This document shows positions 27,960 through 35,396 of a stretch of 64,000 nt of DNA, one piece after another. The notes under the pieces are model-generated. The model ran no database searches, was not told the DNA's origin, and worked only from the letters and a program-made list of their open reading frames with translations. Source of the stretch: an uncultured Oscillospiraceae bacterium (GTDB taxonomy: Bacteria; Bacillota; Clostridia; Oscillospirales; Acutalibacteraceae). The stretch lies in the NCBI GenBank assembly GCA_905192745.1, contig CAJJLZ010000001.1:248001-312000 (forward strand). Reading direction: 5' to 3'. The position numbers and the translations under genes are program-made. Every line of letters starts with the position of its first letter. Positions within the stretch are counted from its first letter, which is position 1.

Positions 27960-27998
27960 AAGCGCCCGCAGTATGCTGTCTGCGAGCGCTTTTTTGTT
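27960..27998 (+). terminator. Terminator after the DEAD-box helicase gene
   Basis: AAGCGC-C-CGCAG pairs with CTGCG-A-GCGCTT across an 8-base loop, with one internal mismatch, and is followed by a run of six T. Confidence 0.8.
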
Positions 27999-28055
27999 TT
28001 CTTCCTGTTTTTATGCTCATCCGGGGTAAATTCCGGAAGGCTACGCCCTATTGAA

Positions 28056-28079
28056 CTATAATTATATAGGTAATTATAG
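28056..28079. promoter_or_regulatory. Perfect AT-only palindrome in a gene-free AT-rich stretch
   Basis: CTATAATTA (28056-28064) and TAATTATAG (28071-28079) form a perfect 9-bp inverted repeat around TATAGG, the shape of a dimeric repressor site. The surrounding 27999-28600 has no convincing gene: both strands give only short, low-complexity reading frames. The plus strand is strongly purine-rich and AT content is far above the rest of the window. Two GC hairpins (GGGGAC/GTCCCC, near 28097-28116, and one just after) follow the palindrome. Confidence 0.4.
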
Positions 28080-28600
28080 TTTCAGGGAAGGAAACGGGGA
28101 CCGGGACAAGTCCCCCTGTAAACGCAAAAGACGGGGGAAGGAACGCGTGAAAAAAACAAAAAGGGCAAAAACCGAACTGGAAAAAACACAGAAAAGAATA
28201 AATATACTTAAAAACGAATAAATAGTCATAAAGAATTCCATAGTATACGCAGAAACAGCGAAAAAATTCAAGAAACAAGCCATTTTTTACGCTTGGAAAG
28301 TGGTTACAAAGTCGTAACTTTTGGATAGATGCACAAATTTTGAACCGAAGAGAAAAAGCGTGATCTGTTTTTCCAAAAATGGAATAATAGTGGAAATTTT
28401 ACTTGAGAAAGGCGGAAAAAGCGAAGAGAACGCAAGAGAAAAGAAACAATCCTATCGGATTTTGTGAAAAAAAGCAAAAAAGGTATTCGAAGCCGCCGCG
28501 GCAAAAATCTCTGTAAAATGGTAAAAAAATCCATGCAGTTTTCCGGGGTTCCTGCAAAATCCTTGTGCAGTATTGACGAAAATCATCCCTTCCCGACGGT

Positions 28601-28629
28601 TTGACATCGGCGCTTTTCGTGCGTATAAT
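28601..28629 (+). promoter_or_regulatory. Consensus sigma-A promoter of the G5/3D protein gene
   Basis: TTGACA (28601-28606), 17-base spacer, TATAAT (28624-28629): both boxes are perfect. It marks the end of the AT-rich stretch and the start of a leader of about 260 bases. Confidence 0.85.
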
Positions 28630-28635
28630 ACAGCT

Positions 28636-28890
28636 ACCCTCCGAAAACACGGAACTCTCATCAAAACGCCGACAACATATAAACGGCGCCGCGGCCCTGG
28701 TTTGGGCAGATTCTGCGGCCGCCGGTTTATATAGATCCCGGGAGAAAGTCGTTGGCATCGCCGGTATGGCGCATCGGCTTTCTCTGGGACAGAAAGCGGA
28801 GTCATCGTCCCGGACCGCCCACATAGGCCGGCTTGTCTGCCGCCGCGCGGTCCCCTTTTTATGGGACGGGGCTCTGCGATCAGAAAGGAA
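28636..28890 (+). promoter_or_regulatory. Structured leader with an attenuator-type terminator
   Basis: Between the promoter and the start codon three strong hairpins can be drawn. First, TATAAAC/GTTTATA arms around GC-rich sequence (28677-28732). Second, TCCCGGGAGAAAG with CTTTCTCTGGGA (28735-28790). Third, GGACCGC/GCGGTCC (28812-28853) followed by CCTTTTT, which has the form of an intrinsic terminator placed before the gene. This layout fits transcription attenuation by a riboswitch or protein. Genes for 3D-domain wall proteins in Firmicutes are known targets of the c-di-AMP (ydaO) riboswitch, but I could not match its conserved core here. Confidence 0.45.
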
Positions 28891-28897
28891 GCATTGG

Positions 28898-29944
28898 ATG
28901 GATACCGTATATCGAGTGGCAGGGGCCGTGGCTCGCGTGGTGCGCAGCCGTTTGTTCTCCGCCTCCGCGTTGGCGGTCGTAAGCGCTGTAATCGTTGCTT
29001 TCGTCTCGCTCAACATGAATGCCGTGACCGTGCAGGCCGGCGATACCAGCAAAGTGGTTCTTACGCTGGACGACAATCCCCATCGCGCGCTTTCCGCCGC
29101 CGGCATTTCCCTGAATGAGGGGGATGAGGTACTGACGGTCGGCGAACTGGACGCCGTGCGGGTCAACCGGGCGTTTGACGTGCCGGTGACGGCCGACGGC
29201 ATAACCACCATTCTCCGGATGGCCGGAGGCACCGTGAGCGACGCGCTGGAAAAAGCCGGCGTCCGTCTCGGTGAATTTGACCGGCTGAGCGTGGAACCGG
29301 AAACTCTGGTGAGCGACGGTCTGGACATCACGGTGGATCGGGTGGAATACGAGGACTATACCGAGACCGAAACGGTGGCTTACACTTCCACCGTGCAGTA
29401 TACCAACTCCGTCGCCAAGGGGAAAACACAGGTGAAGCAGGCGGGCAGGGATGGTGTCAAAACCCTGACCTACCGCAAATGCATCGAAAACGGCGAAGTG
29501 ATCGGCACCGAACTGGTCGGTGAAGAAATCACCACCCAGCCGGTACCGGAAATTATCCAGAAGGGAACCTCCACCCGCCTTCCGGTTTCGGAAGCGCCGT
29601 ATGAGATCGCGCTGGACGCCAACGGACAGCCGATCAATTACCAGAAGGTGTATACCGGATCGGCCACCGCGTACAGCAATGACCGCGGTCAGGCGGGAAA
29701 ATACACTGCCTCCGGCCGTCTGGCCGCTGTGGGCGTAGTAGCGGTCAACCCGAATATCATCCCCTACGGCACCGAACTGTATATCACGTCGGCGGACGGA
29801 TCCTGGGTATACGGGTACGCGGTTGCCGGGGATACCGGCGGAGCGCTGATGTCCGGCCGCTGTATTGTGGATCTTTTCTTTGCGACGTATGAGGAAAGCT
29901 GCGAGTTCGGCCGCCGCAATATGAACGTATATGTAATCGGCTGA
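28898..29944 (+). CDS. G5 and 3D domain cell-wall protein (YabE/RpfB-like)
   Basis: Length 348 aa; ATG 28898 follows AAAGGAAG, and the long in-frame extension back to 28601 overlaps the promoter, so it is rejected. Parts: one N-terminal membrane span (about 20-40), two DUF348-type ubiquitin-like repeats (about 50-150), a G5 domain (about 155-235; TSTVQYTNSVAKGKTQVKQA), and a 3D domain (about 255-348) with the Asp cluster AVAGDTGG and CIVDLFF. 3D domains resemble the MltA lytic transglycosylase core and cut or remodel peptidoglycan. It acts outside the membrane, held by its N-terminal span. Confidence 0.9.
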   Translation: MDTVYRVAGAVARVVRSRLFSASALAVVSAVIVAFVSLNMNAVTVQAGDTSKVVLTLDDNPHRALSAAGISLNEGDEVLTVGELDAVRVNRAFDVPVTADGITTILRMAGGTVSDALEKAGVRLGEFDRLSVEPETLVSDGLDITVDRVEYEDYTETETVAYTSTVQYTNSVAKGKTQVKQAGRDGVKTLTYRKCIENGEVIGTELVGEEITTQPVPEIIQKGTSTRLPVSEAPYEIALDANGQPINYQKVYTGSATAYSNDRGQAGKYTASGRLAAVGVVAVNPNIIPYGTELYITSADGSWVYGYAVAGDTGGALMSGRCIVDLFFATYEESCEFGRRNMNVYVIG

Positions 29945-29963
29945 AAATGATTCATACAGACAG

Positions 29964-29991
29964 AAGGACCGGCGGCAGGCCGGTCCTTTTT
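29964..29991 (+). terminator. Terminator after the G5/3D gene
   Basis: AGGACCGGC pairs with GCCGGTCCT across a short loop, followed by a T-run. Confidence 0.85.
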
Positions 29992-30015
29992 GTATGGAAA
30001 AAAGAGAGGTTTCGC

Positions 30016-30044
30016 TTGACAGCGCGCGCGGGGGCGGATACAAT
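30016..30044 (+). promoter_or_regulatory. Promoter of the MFS transporter gene
   Basis: TTGACA (30016-30021), a 17-base GC-rich spacer, TACAAT (30039-30044). The start codon follows 80 bases later. Confidence 0.75.
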
Positions 30045-30124
30045 CCATACGGTGAGCGTTTTCCCGTCCGGCGGACTGCCGGACGGGCGGAACCGGCGAA
30101 AAACAGGGGAAGGACATAACCAAC

Positions 30125-31408
30125 ATGAATAATGCGAAAATAAGCGGGCGGAATCCGTGGCGGCGTACTCTGTTTTCCTGCTATTGCGGATATGGCGTTC
30201 AGGCGGTTATCAATAATCTCGCGCCGCTTTTGTTTGTCGTGTTCCAAGACCGTTTTGCGGTCTCGCTGGAGGAAATCGGCCGGCTGATCCTGATTAACTT
30301 CGGCACGCAGCTGGTGGTGGACTGGCTGGCGATCCGCTTTGCCGACCGGATCGGCTACCGGGCGGCGCTCGCCATCGCCCATGTGTTCAGCGCGGTCGGA
30401 CTGCTCTGCCTCGGTCTGCTGCCGATGGCGTTTCCCTCGCCGTATGCCGGGTTGGTGGTCGCCGTTATGCTGTACGCCGTAGGCGGCGGGCTGATCGAGG
30501 TGCTGATCAGTCCGATTGTGGATGCTCTGCCGGGGGATGCGAAGGCCTCCGCCATGAGTTTGCTGCACTCCTTTTATTGCTGGGGACAGGTGGCGGTGAT
30601 CCTGTTAACCACGCTGGGCCTGCATTTTGCCGGAAGCGGGCTGTGGTGGCTGTTCCCGGTGCTTTGGGCTGTCCTGCCCCTGTTTAATCTGACCCAGGTG
30701 CTCCGGATGCCTCTGATGCCGCCTCTGCCGGAAGAGAAGAAAACCCCGCTGAAGCGGCTTTTTACCTCCCGCACCTTTCTGATTGCGATGCTGCTGATGC
30801 TCTGCGCCGGTTCTTCCGAGCTGGCGATGTCCCAGTGGTCCTCTCTCTTTGCGGAAAAGGGGCTGCGGGTTCCCAAAATGCTGGGCGACCTTCTCGGCCC
30901 CTGTCTGTTTGCGGTGCTGATGGGTCTGGGACGCACAGTTTACGGAATATGGGGGCAAAGACTGCGGCTGAAGCCCGTTCTGATGGTCAGCGCGGTGCTC
31001 TGTATTGTCTGCTATGCGCTGACCGTGCTGGCGGAAAATCCCTTCCTCTCGCTGGTCGGCTGCGCGGTGTGCGGCCTCTCGGTCAGCCTGATGTGGCCGG
31101 GGACGATCAGTCTTTCCTCGGCCAGCTATCCGGGGGGCGGGACCGCCATGTTCGGCATGCTGGCTCTGATGGGCGATCTCGGCGCGGCCGTCGGGCCGTG
31201 GCTGTCCGGATTGTTTTCGGACGCGGCACAGAAGACCGGGTGGGTTGTCCGCTGGGCGGCGGAGAGCGGGCTCAGTCTGGAGCAGTGCGGGTTAAAAGTA
31301 GGACTTGCCGTCGCGGCGCTTTTCCCCGCCCTGCTGCTGATCGGTCTGGTTTTCCTGAAAGGGGAAACGCATCTGTCGGGAAATGCCGGGGAAATCAACA
31401 GGGAATAA
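30125..31408 (+). CDS. Major facilitator superfamily transporter
   Basis: Length 427 aa with about twelve membrane spans in two six-span halves joined by a basic cytosolic loop (EEKKTPLKRLFTSRTF). The A-like loop between spans 2 and 3 reads RFADRIGYRAALAIAHV. The overall style (NFGTQLVVDWLAIRFADRIG) is that of a sugar or drug-type MFS carrier with a proton-coupled mechanism. The substrate cannot be told. It stands alone between its own promoter and terminator. The ribosome binding site GGGGAAGGA is about a dozen bases from the ATG. Confidence 0.9.
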   Translation: MNNAKISGRNPWRRTLFSCYCGYGVQAVINNLAPLLFVVFQDRFAVSLEEIGRLILINFGTQLVVDWLAIRFADRIGYRAALAIAHVFSAVGLLCLGLLPMAFPSPYAGLVVAVMLYAVGGGLIEVLISPIVDALPGDAKASAMSLLHSFYCWGQVAVILLTTLGLHFAGSGLWWLFPVLWAVLPLFNLTQVLRMPLMPPLPEEKKTPLKRLFTSRTFLIAMLLMLCAGSSELAMSQWSSLFAEKGLRVPKMLGDLLGPCLFAVLMGLGRTVYGIWGQRLRLKPVLMVSAVLCIVCYALTVLAENPFLSLVGCAVCGLSVSLMWPGTISLSSASYPGGGTAMFGMLALMGDLGAAVGPWLSGLFSDAAQKTGWVVRWAAESGLSLEQCGLKVGLAVAALFPALLLIGLVFLKGETHLSGNAGEINRE

Positions 31409-31413
31409 ACGGT

Positions 31414-31459
31414 GAAAAAGCAAACGGCTGCTTCCACAGAAGCAGCCGTTTGCTTTTTC
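31414..31459. terminator. Bidirectional terminator with a 20-bp stem
   Basis: A perfect 20-bp stem (31414-31433 with 31440-31459), 6-base loop. It is flanked by A- and T-runs on the proper sides, so it serves both the MFS gene and the convergent small gene at 31467. Confidence 0.9.
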
Positions 31460-31466
31460 AATAGAT

Positions 31467-31634
31467 TTACTTTTTCAGCAGATGGTTCGCACATTGCTGA
31501 AGCTGTTCCCGGGAGGTGATTTCTACCCCGGACTGCTTGACGGTCTCCTGAACATACGGCGGAAGGGAATCAAAGCACTGCCGTATCGCCGGATCCTGGG
31601 TCAGCGGATCGCTTTTCGGATTTTTCTGCGCCAT
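31467..31634 (-). CDS. Small uncharacterised protein (55 aa)
   Basis: A short minus-strand gene: ATG at 31634, stop TAA at 31467-31469, with a strong ribosome binding site (GGAAAGGCAGG) six bases before the start and a terminator right after the stop. The protein reads SLPPYVQETVKQSG and ITSREQLQQCANHLLKK in its second half. I have seen similar small proteins in gut Clostridia but know no function. The next minus-strand gene (31737) encodes the related pattern SLPEEVQE...SHEEL, so the two are probably distant relatives. Soluble, mixed charge, no membrane span or metal motif. Confidence 0.75.
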   Translation of the reverse strand: MAQKNPKSDPLTQDPAIRQCFDSLPPYVQETVKQSGVEITSREQLQQCANHLLKK

Positions 31635-31736
31635 GGTTGACCTGCCTTTCCGTTTGCCGGGCCGAAGCCCGTTCGCCTTTGTTTTCCGGTTTTCCGGATT
31701 CCATTGTCCTCTTTGCCTTCGGAAAAGGGGGGATTA

Positions 31737-31925
31737 TCAGGAACGCAGTCCCAGATTGCGGATAAAGGCAACCAGTTCTTCGTGTGAACGGAATTCGTCC
31801 GCATGGAGATTGACCTGTTCCTGTACCTCCTCCGGCAGGGAATACAGATCCTCGTCCCGCCGCATTTCCCAGTTCGTCAATTCGGCAACGCCGAGAGCAT
31901 TGATCCCGTTGATGCTGTCGAGCAC
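31737..31925 (-). CDS. Small uncharacterised acidic protein (62 aa)
   Basis: The frame is open back to 32054, but composition becomes protein-like only from the GTG at 31925, which has GGCGGGAAG just upstream; that start is preferred. The protein is acidic and helical: LTNWEMRRDEDLYSLPEEV, then HADEFRSHEELVAFIRNLG. It shares SLPxxVQE and a later S-x-E-x-L with the 55-aa protein encoded just downstream, and both run in the same direction with a 102-base gap. Function unknown. The stretch 31926-32261 behind it holds no gene that I can support. Confidence 0.6.
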   Translation of the reverse strand: MLDSINGINALGVAELTNWEMRRDEDLYSLPEEVQEQVNLHADEFRSHEELVAFIRNLGLRS

Positions 31926-32261
31926 GAAAACTTCCCGCCTTTCTCTGTCGTTTGGGAAGGACGAACGCCTTCCAATCCATAGTGTGCGGGAAAACCGGGG
32001 CGGATCGGCAGGAAATTTCCGGCGGAAGGATTTCCCCGGCAGAGCGGGCGGCAAAAACGGAAAAAACTCTTCCCAATTTCGTCATTTTCCGCGGAAGTTC
32101 CTGTCTTTCTATTTGTGTACAATAAAACACACGTCTGGGGCGGCGCGCCCGGGCGCCCGCGCATTTGCCATGGCATTTCGATTCGCTTTCACACGGAGAA
32201 AATCCTGACCAGAAATCAGGAAAATCAATGGAAAATATCCGTGGAAACGGCGAAATGTCGG

Positions 32262-32276
32262 TTGTCAGATTGACAA
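32262..32276. promoter_or_regulatory. Operator-like palindrome over the -35 box of the XRE gene
   Basis: TTGTCA-GAT-TGACAA is a perfect 6-bp inverted repeat with a 3-base centre. Its right arm overlaps the -35 box of the promoter at 32270-32298. This is a usual place for an autorepressor of the XRE type to bind. Confidence 0.5.
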
Positions 32277-32298
32277 ATAAATAGATATATCCTATAGT
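32270..32298 (+). promoter_or_regulatory. Promoter of the XRE regulator gene
   Basis: TTGACA (32270-32275), 17-base AT-rich spacer, TATAGT (32293-32298), about 120 bases before the start codon. Confidence 0.7.
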
Positions 32299-32416
32299 AA
32301 TTCTGAATGATAATGAATTCAAATGGGATCTCATATTCGTTTGCGCAGTCCGGGCTTCTGTACAATTTGGTGCGGGAACCGGGCCGTCGGACAGCAGAGG
32401 AGAAGGACGCGGGAAA

Positions 32417-32734
32417 ATGCGGAACCTGACGATTGAGCAAAAAAGCGCCTTGGCGGACAAAATGATTACAGAATTACCGGTTCTGCGCGCCCGGCTGGGA
32501 CTCTCTCAGGAAGAACTCGGGGAAAAAATCGGTCTTTCCCGCCAGATGGTGGTGGCGATGGAGACGCGGAAACGGCCAATGACCTGGAACACCTATTTGT
32601 CGTTGATACTCCTGTTCCTGCATAATCCTTCCACGGCTGAGCTTCTGCGGGTGTTTGGCGTCTATACCGATGAACTGCGGGAATTTTTGGATGTTGATAC
32701 CGCGGGACGTTCGGGAAACCGTCTGGCTCAGTAA
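32417..32734 (+). CDS. XRE-family helix-turn-helix regulator
   Basis: Length 105 aa. A single HTH_3 domain fills residues about 17-70: LRARLGLSQEELGEKIGLSR with recognition helix RQMVVAMETRKRPMTW. A short C-terminal helix region follows (LLRVFGVYTDELREFLDV). ATG 32417 is preceded by GAGGAGAAGGA. A palindrome over its own -35 box suggests autoregulation. It could act on the aminotransferase gene 115 bases downstream, but nothing in sequence proves that. Confidence 0.9.
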   Translation: MRNLTIEQKSALADKMITELPVLRARLGLSQEELGEKIGLSRQMVVAMETRKRPMTWNTYLSLILLFLHNPSTAELLRVFGVYTDELREFLDVDTAGRSGNRLAQ

Positions 32735-32849
32735 CAGGCGGCGGGGCGTCGTTTGATACGGTTGTGTTGGAATTTTTCCGGATTGTCCGGGAGAAAGCGG
32801 ACGTCGGGGTTTGCAAGAGGTATAAGAAGGAAAAGAGGACTGCAAGAGG

Positions 32850-33992
32850 ATGGGAAACAAACGGATTTTTTTGTCGTCGCCGACAATGAACGGCCATGAG
32901 CTGGAGTTTGTCCACGACGCCTTCGCCAAGAACTGGATCGCCCCGCTGGGGGAGAATGTGGACCAGTTCGAAAAGGAACTGGCGGGGTATGTCGGCGTCG
33001 GTCATGCGGCGGCTCTCAGCGCCGGAACCGCGGCGATCCATCTGGCGCTGAAATGCGCCGGCGTGGGAAAAGGGGACGTGGTATTCTGCCCGAGCTGGAC
33101 CTTTTCCGCCACCTGCAACCCGGTCGTGTATCAGGATGCGACGCCGGTGTTTATTGACAGCGAAGCGGATAGCTGGAATATGGACCCCGCCGCTCTGGAA
33201 CACGCGTTTGAAAAATATCCGTGGGCGAAGGCGGTGATCGTGGTCAACCTTTACGGCACGCCCGCCCGGCTGGATGAACTGGCCCGTATCTGCGCCGAGA
33301 ACGGCGTCCCGCTGATCGAGGACGCGGCGGAAAGCCTCGGCGCCAGATATAAGGGGAAACAGACCGGTACGTTCGGCAAGTTCGGCGTCTATTCCTTTAA
33401 CGGGAATAAAATCATTACCACCTCCGGCGGCGGCATGCTGGTTTCGGATGATGAAGCGGCGATCAAAAAAGCGCGGTTCTGGGCGACGCAGGCGAGAGAA
33501 CCCGCCCGGCATTATCAGCACAACGAGATCGGGTATAACTACCGCATGTCCAACATCGTGGCCGGTATCGGCCGGGGACAGATGCTCTCCCTCGATCAGC
33601 ATATCGAGAAAAAACGCTGGATTTATAAAACCTATAAAGAGGCGTTCTCGGACATTCCGGCAATCCGGATGAATCCCCTGCCCCCGGAGAGCGAGGCGAA
33701 CTGCTGGCTGTCCTGCATTACGATCGAGGACGGCTCTCCGGTCACGCCTCTTTCCCTGATGGATGCGCTGGAGCAGGACAATATTGAATCCCGTCCGATC
33801 TGGAAGCCAATGCATATGCAGCCGGTTTTTCACGGCTGCGACTTTATCCGGGCGGAGGACGCGGGCCCCACGGTCGTGCCGGAGGATGTGTTCCGCCGCG
33901 GGCTCTGTCTGCCGAGCGATATCAAGAACACGCCGGAGGATATGGAGCGGATTATCACGCGGGTTCGCGCGCTGTTCCGCGCCGAATGCTGA
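32850..33992 (+). CDS. DegT/DnrJ/EryC1/StrS-family sugar aminotransferase
   Basis: Length 380 aa. A PLP enzyme that adds an amino group to a nucleotide-linked keto sugar. Seen: GTAAIHLAL (phosphate-binding region), EDAAESLGARYKGKQTG, and FNGNKIITTSGGG with the PLP-binding Lys in GNK. The long match in style to PglE/PseC-type enzymes points to UDP-4-keto-6-deoxy-HexNAc as substrate. It lies upstream of the UDP-L-FucNAc genes but is separated from them by a hairpin and a new promoter. It may use the 4-keto product of a dehydratase; the specific sugar is not determined. Confidence 0.88.
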   Translation: MGNKRIFLSSPTMNGHELEFVHDAFAKNWIAPLGENVDQFEKELAGYVGVGHAAALSAGTAAIHLALKCAGVGKGDVVFCPSWTFSATCNPVVYQDATPVFIDSEADSWNMDPAALEHAFEKYPWAKAVIVVNLYGTPARLDELARICAENGVPLIEDAAESLGARYKGKQTGTFGKFGVYSFNGNKIITTSGGGMLVSDDEAAIKKARFWATQAREPARHYQHNEIGYNYRMSNIVAGIGRGQMLSLDQHIEKKRWIYKTYKEAFSDIPAIRMNPLPPESEANCWLSCITIEDGSPVTPLSLMDALEQDNIESRPIWKPMHMQPVFHGCDFIRAEDAGPTVVPEDVFRRGLCLPSDIKNTPEDMERIITRVRALFRAEC

Positions 33993-34095
33993 CGGGGGAA
34001 ACCATCGGCGCGCCGGATCATGCCGGGTCCTTTGAAAGAAGAACGGCGCGGAACGGATAAATGGAAAGGGAGGGAACCGGATCCTCTCCGATAAA

Positions 34096-34134
34096 AATGC
34101 CGGCCGACGCGAGAAACAGGCGTCGGCCGGCATT
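34096..34134. terminator. Strong hairpin after the aminotransferase gene
   Basis: A 15-bp perfect stem (34096-34110 with 34120-34134), 9-base loop. The plus-strand T-tract is weak (ATTCGTCTGTT), while the minus strand has TTTTTA, so termination on the plus strand may be partial. Confidence 0.6.
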
Positions 34135-34150
34135 CGTCTGTTCCGCTGTC

Positions 34151-34179
34151 TTGCAAAAATTGCCGCTGCGCCGTATAAT
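34151..34179 (+). promoter_or_regulatory. Promoter of the capE-capF-capG operon
   Basis: TTGCAA (34151-34156), 17-base spacer, TATAAT (34174-34179), about 120 bases before the capE start. Confidence 0.75.
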
Positions 34180-34297
34180 AGGAAAAGATTGCGGAAAAAC
34201 GGGAAGATTGGACACACTACAGACGGGAAATAAAAATAAAAGCAGCGGGTTCCGAACGCCGGCGGCGGCGCAGCCCGAAAAAAGGATGGATGAAATC

Positions 34298-35326
34298 ATG
34301 ACCTTTCATGGAAAGACCCTGTTGATTACCGGCGGCACCGGCTCCTTCGGGAACGCCGTACTGGAGCGGTTCATGAAAACCGATGTGGGCGAGATTCGTA
34401 TCTTCTCCCGCGATGAGAAGAAACAGGACGATATGCGGCACTTTTATCACGACGATAAGATCAAATATTATATCGGCAATGTTCGCGATCTGCAGAGCAT
34501 TAAAAACGCCATGCACGGGGTGGATTACGTTTTCCATGCCGCCGCGCTCAAGCAGGTGCCGTCCTGCGAATTTTTCCCGATCGAAGCGGTGAAAACCAAT
34601 GTGCTCGGCACCGAAAACGTACTGACCGCCGCCATTGAGGCCGGAGTGAAAAAGGTGATCTGCCTGTCCACCGACAAGGCCGCTTACCCGGTGAACGCTA
34701 TGGGCACCTCCAAGGCGATGATGGAAAAGGTGTTCGTGGCCAAGTCCCGCACCGTTCCCGCGGACAAGACCCTGATCTGCGGCACCCGGTACGGCAACGT
34801 GCTCTGCTCCCGCGGGTCGGTGATCCCGCTGTTTATCGAGCAGATCAAGGCCGGGAAGCCGCTCACCGTGACCGAGCCGGAAATGACCCGCTTCATCATG
34901 AGCCTGGAGGAAGCGGTGGAACTGGTGCTCTTTGCCTTCGAGCATGCCGAGAGCGGCGACATTCTGGTGCAGAAGGCGCCTTCCTGCACCATCGGAGTGC
35001 TGGCCGAGGCCGTAAAGCAGATTTTCCACGCGGACAACCCGATCAAGATTATCGGCATCCGCCACGGGGAGAAGATGTTCGAGACTCTGCTGACCAATGA
35101 GGAATGCGTCAACGCGGTGGATATGGGGAACTTCTACCGCGTGCCGGCCGACAAGCGGGATCTGAACTATGACAAATATTTCGTGGACGGCGACCAGCGC
35201 CGTCTGCAGCTTTCGGAATTCGATTCCAATAATACCGAACTGCTGACCGTGGAAGAGGTCAAAAAGAAGCTGCTGAGTCTGGAATACATCCGGAATGAGC
35301 TGGCAAACTGGGAAAACGCTCTGTGA
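34298..35326 (+). CDS. capE: UDP-N-acetylglucosamine 4,6-dehydratase / 5-epimerase (UDP-L-FucNAc step 1)
   Basis: First enzyme from UDP-GlcNAc towards UDP-N-acetyl-L-fucosamine. Length 342 aa, equal to Staphylococcus aureus CapE as I recall it. Seen: TGGTGSFGNAVLERF (NAD(P) binding), FSRDEKKQDDMRHFY, HAAALKQVPSCEFFP, and LSTDKAAYPVNAMGTSKAMM, where Met stands in place of the usual SDR Tyr, a known trait of CapE. ATG 34298 is chosen; ATG 34286 is also in frame. Also called FnlA or WbjB. The next two genes complete the pathway in order. Confidence 0.93.
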   Translation: MTFHGKTLLITGGTGSFGNAVLERFMKTDVGEIRIFSRDEKKQDDMRHFYHDDKIKYYIGNVRDLQSIKNAMHGVDYVFHAAALKQVPSCEFFPIEAVKTNVLGTENVLTAAIEAGVKKVICLSTDKAAYPVNAMGTSKAMMEKVFVAKSRTVPADKTLICGTRYGNVLCSRGSVIPLFIEQIKAGKPLTVTEPEMTRFIMSLEEAVELVLFAFEHAESGDILVQKAPSCTIGVLAEAVKQIFHADNPIKIIGIRHGEKMFETLLTNEECVNAVDMGNFYRVPADKRDLNYDKYFVDGDQRRLQLSEFDSNNTELLTVEEVKKKLLSLEYIRNELANWENAL

Positions 35327-35396
35327 CGCGATCGGCCGATGAAGCGGAAACCGACGCGGGGGAACGACCGAACGATGAGGAGACGGTGACGCAACA

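Noticed and set aside
28048..28278. Phe/Cys/Tyr-rich minus-strand frames in the AT-rich gap
   Set aside because: Low-complexity translation of a purine-rich strand; no ribosome binding site; not protein-like.
28636..28890. ydaO-type c-di-AMP riboswitch
   Set aside because: The gene type fits, but I could not find the conserved core sequences of the class, so only a structured leader is reported.
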